Source of the DNA: Pegoplata infirma
Taxonomy: Eukaryota; Arthropoda; Insecta; Diptera; Anthomyiidae
NCBI GenBank assembly: GCA_963921195.1
Contig: OY992540.1
Span: 14,639,136 to 14,703,135, forward strand
DNA: 64,000 nucleotides
Direction: 5' to 3'
The notes under the pieces are model-generated. The model saw only the letters and a list, made by a program, of their open reading frames with translations, made no database searches and was not told the DNA's origin. Below, piece after piece: positions 56,512 through 64,000 of the stretch (its first letter is position 1; every line of letters starts with the position of its first letter). The translations under genes were made by a program, and so were the position numbers.

Positions 56512-59500
56512 TCATATGGGTGTGGCAGTTTCTTCCTTAGCTTCAGTTAAGGCTCGGGCTTGATGTGTGAAGACGGGTACATTTATACCCTTAAAATATT
56601 TATTAATAATTTAAATAAAAAAAGGTATATTAATTGTACAAACCTGCATTTTAGCTGAACGTATAAATGCCTTATTTGATGTAATTGTTAAAGCTTTCAT
56701 ATGCATACCAAAAGCAAAAATAAGTAAACTTCTTTCATTAATTTTACCGCTATATTTAATAGTAGCAAGTTCCGTTGGTATTGTTGTAACATCAGGTAAT
56801 ATTTCTATGCGCTTTGAGAGTTCCTCGGCTCTTTGTTTTTCTACTGGACCACCGAGAAGCGCAACAATATCTTGAAATGATTTGTGGGCAGTTGAACAGC
56901 ATATTAAACGTTTATCTAAAATTAAAGAAAAAAGAAGTTAGAGCGTTGAATTCGGTTTTGCGGAATTGTACAGCTTCCCCTCAAAATCACCTCTATTCGA
57001 AATCACATGTCCCGTGACTAGTTACAACGGGAGATATCAATAAAATGCTTAGATGGAAATCCGACTTATCTCAAAAACACTTATCCCGTGAACAGAGACA
57101 ATGGGTTAGGTTAGGTTGTAAGTGGCTGCTGACGTTTTACGTCAACACAGAGAGACAGAGACAATGTGCTCGATTCGGGAGTACTCTTTCACCATTCACC
57201 TGATTCTTAAAAATTTGATATTCTTTTAAAATTTAAGATTTAATTTTTTTTTCTTTTAAAATTAAAATTCTAGACAATATTTTCAATAATTACAAGAAGA
57301 AAAATTTTAAAATCTTAAAATTCTAAAATTCTAAACCAATGGTTCCCAACCTTTGATTCTCGCCCCACTGGGGGGCAATTTGAAGGTTCCAGGGGGGCAA
57401 GGAGCAAATTTTCAAGATTTTTTTTAGTCAAATTAACTACAAAAACTATTTTTTTTTTGCAAAATTAACTTAAAAATCTTGTTAATTTCTTAACATTTTT
57501 ACTAAAAACCTAATTTAAATGCTTATTTTACAAAAACTTTGCTAAAAAAGTAATAATTTTTCGTTAAAACAAAAATTACAAAAACTAACAAATTTTTCCT
57601 TAGTGTAGGGGGGACAAGCCAATTTTTTTAACTTAAAAGTGGGGCGTGTCGTAAAAAAATGTTGGGAACCATTGTTCTAAACAATATCAAATTTTTAAAA
57701 AGTAGGTGAATGGTGAAAGAGTACTCCAGAATCGAGCACAATAGAACATATCAAAAGTCCCGAAAAAATTTTCCAAGTTCAAGACTCATTTTTAGACAAA
57801 CTTTGAAAAATTTTTTCCACTTTTTGAAAAATTTTGAAAAAAAAAATAAATTCTCGGACACAAAATTTGTTGTGTCATTTATGCATTTCGACACATTTTT
57901 TCTTTACTAAAAATTATTTTAGAAAAAAAATGGTAACAAATTTTGAAAAAAAAAAAATTTAAAAAATTTTGAAAAAAATTTTTAAAATTGCCGGACACAA
58001 ATTTTTTTGTGTCATTTATGTATTTTGATGCAAAAAAATCATTAAAAATTACACAGGGCAACACTTTTTTTTGCCCGGGTTCTGATAACTAATTTTGGGT
58101 AATAGGGGTGCGCTGATTTCAAATCTGGCTACCGTTTTTTTGGGTCAGCTCTAGTTTTCGAGATATAGCCTAAGGAAACTTTGAAAATAGGCTATTTTTG
58201 GCATGTTTGTGAGTCTATATTTACAAACACTAGTCTTACATCCAAAAAGTGAATGACGATTTTAGGTATGTTGGATATGCTGATTTCAAAAATGCTCTTA
58301 CTTTTGTTGAGTCAACTTTAGTTTTTGAGATATCGCTAAAATAAAATTTTTAAATTTATGACCTCTGTAATTTTGTCTGAATACTTATGCCCTTTTTAAT
58401 AACTCGAAAACTAAAGCTGTCAGAAAAAACCTAATACCAGTTTTGGAATCCTGACATCCAATATAGTTAAGTTCGTGTTTACAACTGATGCACAAATTTT
58501 TTTTTTTGGAAATTATAGCCAAGCAAAATTGGTAAAAAACGCACTTTTTCGACTCTTTAACAGCGATTTGCTCGCGAACGCGAGCTGATGGAAACAATTG
58601 GATAACAGATTCGGAATCAGCGAAATCCATATAAATGAGGTGTCAAAGGTCAGGCAAATTGAAAAAGTTCATTTTGTGAACCTGTGTTATTTAAGAAAAC
58701 AAATTAAAAGTTTCAAAAATTTTTGGAAACCGATAACAAACTTTTTTTTGACGTTTTGAGATATAGTCTATGGCCGCTGTTCCAAAAAAAGTAATTCACA
58801 TAAAAAATGTGATAATGAAAATTTCCGAATTTTTTTGGTGTTCTAGATTTCACATTCGAATTTTTTTTTTTCGTTTTATTTCACAAAAATAAAATTTGGT
58901 GAAAGTAAAACGAATGCACTTTTTTCCTTATAATTTTCTAAATTTTAATTATTTGATTTCACTTCGAATGAAAACGTGATTAACAAAACACTAAACTTGA
59001 TTTCATGTGATTCGGAAATTTTCATGTGAATTAAAAAGTTGTGAAAGACAGAACAGGGGCCTATAAACAAAATATATTCAAAATGCTTTTGGGAAAATTT
59101 TTTAAAAAATTTTCTATAATCCGGAAATTTTTTAAAATCCGGGTTGAGACATTTTTTTTTTTCGTCAGAAACTTCAGCAATCTAACTATATTTATTAATT
59201 TTGACAATTAATATAAATCAATGAACAAAAAGTTTTTGGAAACTTCCAATTTTACTAGGATATTTCAAAAAAAAAGTCAAGGAACAAAAAATGGATGTAT
59301 TTTTTAAAAAATTTCTTGAGAAAAAACCGTTATTTCAGCAAATTGTGATATGTATCTCAAAAACCGTTTGATTTCAAAAATTATTTTTTTAAAAATAAAT
59401 TTTACTTAATTATACCGTACAAATTTGACATTTTTTTCGTATATAATTTTAAAACATCACATTTGAAAATGTCATAGACTTGATTCCGTTCGGAAGTGGA

Positions 59501-60610
59501 TTTGAATGTTTACTCGGTAAACGAAATTTTTTTTTTTTAGAATGATTGGAATTGATTTAATTTTAAAAAAATTTCGTTTTATGTTTTTCAGTAAAATAAT
59601 TAATTCGACTTTCGATCGGAATTGATTTCTATTTTGCCCGTCTAATTCCCCTTACTGTACCTTGATGGAATACAAATTTATGATAATAAACAACAATACT
59701 TACCCATAAAAAGTTTATCTAAAATAGGCTTTAGTGGTGATTCTCTTTCTTTTTCTGCTTGTTCAGTTAGAATAGGTTCTTGAAATATCCAATTACAATT
59801 ACCATTGCAAACATTACTAACATAAGCCAATAAAGTTGTAATATCCAAATTTAATGTACTAACATTTCCAATATCAGAACTTTTATCTACTTCTGATGGC
59901 TGTTCCAAAGAGGCAATTTCTATGCCTTCATCTTGTAATGACGTTTGAAGTTCATTTTCTATGTTATGACTAAAATAAAATACAACCTACCATGGTATGA
60001 TGTTAATGAATATTTATTAATAATTCCAGTAAAATATATACCTACCTTTGGACATTTAAACATACATAGGTTTTGCGCTGAAGCTTCCATAAACTCCTGT
60101 GCTTGATCTAATATACTTCTTGCTCCATAACTGGCTTCACCTCGGGCAGCATCTGTTAATGATTTAGAATTGCGTGCTATAGCTTTAATCCATTTCAAAC
60201 CATTTTCACAAACAATATCAACTCTCAAAGGATTTTCCCGATAATCTACCGTAAAACCACAGTCGACATGCACCAAATCTTTTTGTTGTTTCAAGATTTT
60301 TACCAAAAATTCATAATGGGTTAGGTTGCTACATTGCACATGATTGATTTTTAAAGTTTGATTTTTAATAACCTTAATAAAAATATACATACATAAATAT
60401 TAAAGTTAGTTAATTTACATATTATGAAATTATGTACATTTGATGACAAACCTTTTGCAAAAATTTTATTTCCTGATAGATTTTTCTTTGTACTTTTTGA
60501 ACACCAGGAATTTCCCTAAAATCGTCCAAGTTTTTTATTAGTTCATTACCAAGCAAAATTTTATCTTCGGCTTTTTCTAAAAGTTCTGGAAATGTTAAAT
60601 CTTGCTCCAT
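56512..60610 (-). CDS. UPF0415 / DUF1308 protein (human C7orf25 family), 372 residues
   Basis: Minus-strand exons in order are 60610-60452, 60372-60046, 59986-59704, 56915-56644 and 56589-56512, with GT...AG junctions and a continuous frame. The ATG at 60608-60610 is chosen because MEQDLTFPEL starts the conserved region. Conserved blocks shared with human C7orf25 include EIKFLQK, SNLTHYEFLV, WIKAIARN, ILDQAQEFMEAS, NLDITTLLAYVSN, PILTEQAEKER, LLGGPVEKQRA and a C-terminal FTHQARALTEAKE. By family this corresponds to an N-terminal DUF5614-like part and a C-terminal DUF1308. No function is established that I can state, and I see no signal peptide or membrane segment. The third exon begins right after CCATGGTAG; the competing acceptor TTTTAG 15 bp on would drop five residues (VVFYF) that resemble the human sequence. 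Intron 4 (56916-59703) is swollen by MITEs. Confidence 0.9.
57165..57740. mobile_element. Inverted-repeat element TGTGCTCGATTC, host of a hAT MITE
   Basis: The left arm TGTGCTCGATTCGGGAGTAC, then TCTTTCACCATTCACCT, is mirrored on the right by AGGTGAATGGTGAAAGAG, then CCAGAATCGAGCACA. Without the nested MITE, TTCTAAAC sits at the centre of an AT-rich loop. It lies in the large intron of the DUF1308 gene. Confidence 0.75.
57337..57674. mobile_element. hAT MITE with CAATGGTTCCCAAC ends
   Basis: This 338-bp element has TIRs CAATGGTTCCCAAC / GTTGGGAACCATTG and the 8-bp duplication TTCTAAAC (57329-57336, 57675-57682). The end is one base from CAGTGGTTCCCAACC, a classical hAT (Charlie-type) terminus. 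The interior has G-runs near the left end (GGGGGGCAA). Confidence 0.93.
58080..59640. other. Large intron of the DUF1308 gene, right part: repeats, no exon
   Basis: It contains phrases on the theme GAGATATAGCC / GAGATATCGCT and a repeat at 58790-58990 shared with 10170-10360. I see no bounded mobile element and no coding block. Frames on the minus strand near 58400-58630 have no family resemblance. Confidence 0.5.
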
Positions 60611-61012
60611 ATTTATATATTTGTTTATTGAGAACAAAAAAATATTTTTTTTTACCAACAAAAAAAAAATCTAAACAAATTTGCAAGTCAGCTGTTTAGT
60701 ATAATTAGAAAAAAATCATTCAGATTGAAATGATTACAAAAAGTAAACAATAAGGGTATTCACACAATTTTACATACTGGTATGTGATGGAATTTAAACG
60801 ATTTCAATTTCGATCGATTTCGTTACAAGTCGAAATTTGAAAAGTAAATAGAAAAGCCAAAATAACTTGAAATTGGTTTTAAAGGCTTGAGTTAAATTAA
60901 ATATATGAATTTATACAATTTTATCTCATTTTAATTATAACTTTTTAAAAATAGTCGAGATCACATGGGGGATAGACTGTAATAATTTCTACATCTTTAT
61001 AACTCGAGTCCA

Positions 61013-61072
61013 TAGGACAACAAGGTTCTATTTGCTTAAAGAAATAGGCACAAATAGAACCTTGTTGTCCTA
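61013..61072. repeat. Perfect 22-bp hairpin, 16-nt loop
   Basis: TAGGACAACAAGGTTCTATTTG (61013-61034) pairs without mismatch with 61051-61072. Imperfect pairing continues outward for about 10 bp. It stands between the 5' end of the DUF1308 gene and the 3' end of ArgRS. It may be a MITE remnant or a structured RNA; nothing in the sequence settles this. Confidence 0.8.
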
Positions 61073-61398
61073 AGGTCGCGAAATATATATTAAATATTAG
61101 GGTATTCAAGAAAATTCTGCACTCAAAAATTAAAAAAACTTCCAACGGTGCTTCCTGCCTTTTGGGAGCGTAAATTTAAAAAAAAATATATTTTTTTGAA
61201 TCTATACACTAAAGTAGTCTAAACAAAATTGTATTACATACTTATAAATTTTTTCACATTTATTATGAGAATTTGGTATCTAACGTTAGTTAAATTTTGT
61301 GTGCAAGATTTGGCACAGCCGAAATCAGCACATTTGTTTAAATTGATAATTTAAAGTTTCAGTCGACCTATTTTAAATTTAGTTTTGATATTGCAAAT

Positions 61399-61720
61399 TA
61401 GTGCCCCCCATATCCCGGTTCTCGGTATTCCCGGTTCTGGTACCGGTTTCCCGGTTCTAGATATATTCCCTGGAATACCGGTATTCCCGGTTCTGATCGT
61501 GGTACCGGTTCTCAAAATAACAAAAAATACTAAACCATTAAAAATATTTCAATTACACCATTTAATCAGTATTTCAGAAATAATTAGTTGTGTTTGTAAA
61601 ATTATTTAAAAATCATGTAACTATTTTTTTTTTAAATTCATTCATCATTTCCCGGTAATACCGAGAACCGGGTATACCGGGTATACCGGTATTCCCGGTA
61701 CTACGGTACGGTAGGCACTA
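61399..61720. mobile_element. hAT MITE with TAGTGCC ends and CCCGGTTCT motifs
   Basis: The left end TAGTGCCCCCCATATC and the right end GGTAGGCACTA are inverted over TAGTGCC. Flanks TTGCAAAT (61391-61398) and TTACAAAT (61721-61728) match at 7 of 8 positions and fit nTnnnnAn. Both ends carry repeated TCCCGGTTCTGGTACCGG-like motifs. The hydrophobic frame within is a translation of these motifs. Confidence 0.8.
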
Positions 61721-61748
61721 TTACAAATACAATTAAAACCCGTTTTCA

Positions 61749-61996
61749 TATCGCTACCTTAAAATACGAATGTCGTATGTAGCAAAATAGAAATTCCAGG
61801 AGACGGTTTTAAATATCAAATATCTTTAAAATGGCCCTATGGATTCTTTCCAGTTTTGGATTGAATATTGTCTGAGTATTCTATTTTCTGTAATTATTAT
61901 CATTATAATCAAAAAGTCTTCATTAGCGTTTTTGCCTCCGAATATTTTTGTCGACAAAAATTACACACGACATTCGTATTTTGAGGTAGCGATATG
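61749..61996. mobile_element. 248-bp palindromic MITE, CATATCGCTACCT ends
   Basis: CATATCGCTACCTTAAAATACGAATGTCGT at the left is the inverse of the right end, with two or three differences. T-runs flank both sides, and the duplication is unclear. No coding capacity. It lies 170 bp downstream of the ArgRS stop. Confidence 0.75.
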
Positions 61997-62151
61997 TTTA
62001 CAGTTAATTGTTTATACGAATTTTTATTTTTGTATTTTGTAATAAATCAATTATTAATTTCTAATAAATTAGAAAGAAAAATAAAAGAATTTTTAAAAAA
62101 TGTGATTTTTTTACCAATGTTATACATTGCTGTGATTATTTTTTAACACTT

Positions 62152-62157
62152 TTTATT
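62152..62157 (-). promoter_or_regulatory. Poly(A) signal candidate of ArgRS
   Basis: AATAAA on the minus strand starts 12 bp after the stop codon TAA (62169-62171). If used, the 3' untranslated region would be only about 30 nt. Other AATAAA-like hexamers lie farther on, within 150 bp. Confidence 0.4.
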
Positions 62158-62168
62158 CTCCATACCCT

Positions 62169-64000
62169 TTAAATCTTAGTAACTGGTTTTAAACCCAAAA
62201 TATTAAAGCAGCTTCTCATAACAGCTGCTGTAGCTTCACACAGTAAAATACGACTATGATTGACTTTTAAAATTACCCCTTCCTTATTCTTTTCGATGCA
62301 ATAGCAATTGTCATAGAATTCTGAAAATACTGTACACACTTCATAACAATATTCACACAAAATATGCAACAATAAATCCCTTGAAATCTTAACTAAAATA
62401 TCGGGGAACTTAAGTAGAGTTTTAGCCAATTTCCATTCCTTTTCATGGTCCAATACAATTTTTGACGTTTGCAATACTTTAGCTAAATCTGAGAAATCTT
62501 CACCACTGTTGCGAGAAATTGAGCAAATGCGAGTATAGGCATACAAAAGATACACGGCTGTATTGCCGCGATCTTCTAACATTTTATCAAATGAGAAGAC
62601 ATATTCATTGGTGCGATTATGACTTAAATCTGCATATTTAATGCAACCATAAGCAACAGATTCTTGAGCAGCTTTAAGTTCTTCGGGAGTCAATACTTTA
62701 TCGCGTTCTTTTTCAATAAGTTTATCCAAAGATCTCTTTAGGCCCTCGTCTAGGAGATCCGATAATTTAACTGTATCTCCAGATCTGGTCTTGAATTTTT
62801 TACCATCTTCTCCCAGTACAACACCAAATTGAACATGATCGGCACGTTGTTTTTCTGGATTTAATATACCACATCTTTCAGCAGCTAAGTAAATATTTTT
62901 TAAATGTGTATTCTGACCGGCATCTACTACATAAATTATCCATTCTGCCTTTTCTTCTTCCAAACGATAACGAATAGCAGCCATATCAGAGGTATCATAG
63001 GTAAAGCCACCATCAGTTTTGACAATGGTTAGGGGAATGCCGTTCTTTTCTTCAGTGGGCCACATAATTTTACGCCCTTCATCAAGTTCCAAAAGATTCT
63101 TAGATTCCAAAAATTTAACTACTTCAATCATACGAGATTGATAGAAAGATTCACCCTTTTCGGTAAGGCTAATATCTAAGCGATCATAGATTTTCTGGAA
63201 TTCACGGCGAGAAACATCGCAAATTAGTTTCCAGGCCTTAGTAGAGTTGGGCTCACCACTTTGTAATTGTACGACACGATTGTAGGCACGTTTTTTAAAT
63301 TCTTCATCTTCATCGAATCTATATTTGAAAGTGATATTATTGATTAAATACTAATTGTATGTCATTTCAAATAACCTACCTCTTCTTGGATTCTTTGTAG
63401 AACGACTGCAAATCACCTATAGGTGGACTTTCATTAAGAAAATTAGGAAATCTATCTTCCAAGTGTGCAATTAACATGCCAAATTGTGTACCCCAATCGC
63501 CTATATGATTTACACGCAAAACATCATGGCCCATAAATTCCAATAGACGGGATATTGATTCACCAATAATAGTAGAACGCAAATGACCAACATGCATTTC
63601 TTTGGCAATATTGGGCGAAGAAAAATCCACTAAAATTCGTTGACGTTTAACTCGAGGAGCTCTAACACCAGAACACAACATATTAGCCAAAGCATCAATG
63701 GCATAAGATCTGTAAATAAAGAGTTTTAATTTGAAAAGTTTGTTCAAAATAGTTATTAATGTATGAAACACTAACTTTTTTAAGAAAACATTAATAAAAC
63801 CAGCCCCTGCTACTTCCATTTTCTCCACCAATGGTGAAACTTGGCACTGTTTTAACACCTCCTGGGCAATATCACGTGGTGACTTATTTACACCACTGGC
63901 TTTAAGAGTTTTTGACAAAGACATAGCACTGTTGCATTGATAATCCCCAAACTTAGCAGCATTAGCATTGACTGGTGATATAATAGCTGGAGTACCAGCC
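62169..64000 (-). CDS. ArgRS: Arginyl-tRNA synthetase, cytoplasmic (3' part)
   Basis: This class I synthetase charges tRNA-Arg with arginine. Minus-strand exons are 64000-63776 (open at the window edge), 63709-63380 and 63318-62169, with introns of 66 and 61 bp and a continuous frame. The catalytic domain shows the HIGH-type motif HVGHLRST and the preceding [30 protein letters not shown] and [13 protein letters not shown] follow, and then [17 protein letters not shown] and [17 protein letters not shown], the eukaryotic counterpart of the KMSKS loop. The anticodon-binding domain includes [40 protein letters not shown] and the conserved end [19 protein letters not shown]. Agreement with human RARS1 is strong over the whole length and the C-terminus is complete. 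The visible part is about 567 residues. The N-terminal leucine-zipper region expected of the animal enzyme is upstream of the window edge. Confidence 0.96.

Overview
The window looks like AT-rich euchromatin from a higher fly (Diptera, probably Schizophora or Calyptratae). Four host protein genes can be read. Their short introns are about 60 bp with GT...AG ends, and their closest recognisable relatives are Drosophila and general animal families. The placement in Diptera rests mainly on the odorant receptor, which matches my recollection of Drosophila Or13a. The species is not determined.

Host genes, left to right. (1) The last two coding exons of Ubl3, a prenylated ubiquitin-like protein (+, 23247-23549); its N-terminal exon was not found in the 23 kb upstream. 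(2) An Or13a-like odorant receptor (+, 47458-56365, four exons, 464 residues), whose first intron is swollen to 6.5 kb by a foldback element. (3) A UPF0415 / DUF1308 gene, the human C7orf25 family (-, 60610-56512, five exons, 372 residues), convergent with the receptor and only 146 bp from its stop. (4) The 3' part of cytoplasmic arginyl-tRNA synthetase (-, 64000-62169, three exons visible, running off the window).

Almost everything else is repetitive. Region 1-2.8 kb is a degenerate GTACTTTTT array. Region 2.8-9.4 kb is a nearly full-length CR1-group LINE, broken by one MITE in ORF1, one MITE between the ORFs and a single-base frameshift in ORF2. Arrays of a roughly 140-bp monomer occupy 11.7-14.3 kb (forward), 20.3-22.1 kb (reverse) and 24.1-29.6 kb (forward). 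The last array contains a higher-order repeat of about 720-742 bp directly behind Ubl3. Between 30 and 47 kb, and inside the introns, lie nested terminal-inverted-repeat elements.

The main result of the hunt is that the MITEs sort by their ends and target duplications. Ten have hAT-like ends and 8-bp duplications, eight of them fitting nTnnnnAn. Four have CCCAG...CTGGG ends and 2-bp duplications (TT, TT, AA, AT). A looser set has CAC...GTG ends (CACTC, CACAG, CACAA or CACGC on the left) and mostly 2-bp duplications. Two large foldbacks share TATGRGGCATTCC ends. Because target sites are often copies of other repeats, the order of insertion can be read directly. No CRISPR array, rRNA, functional tRNA or prokaryotic operon was seen.
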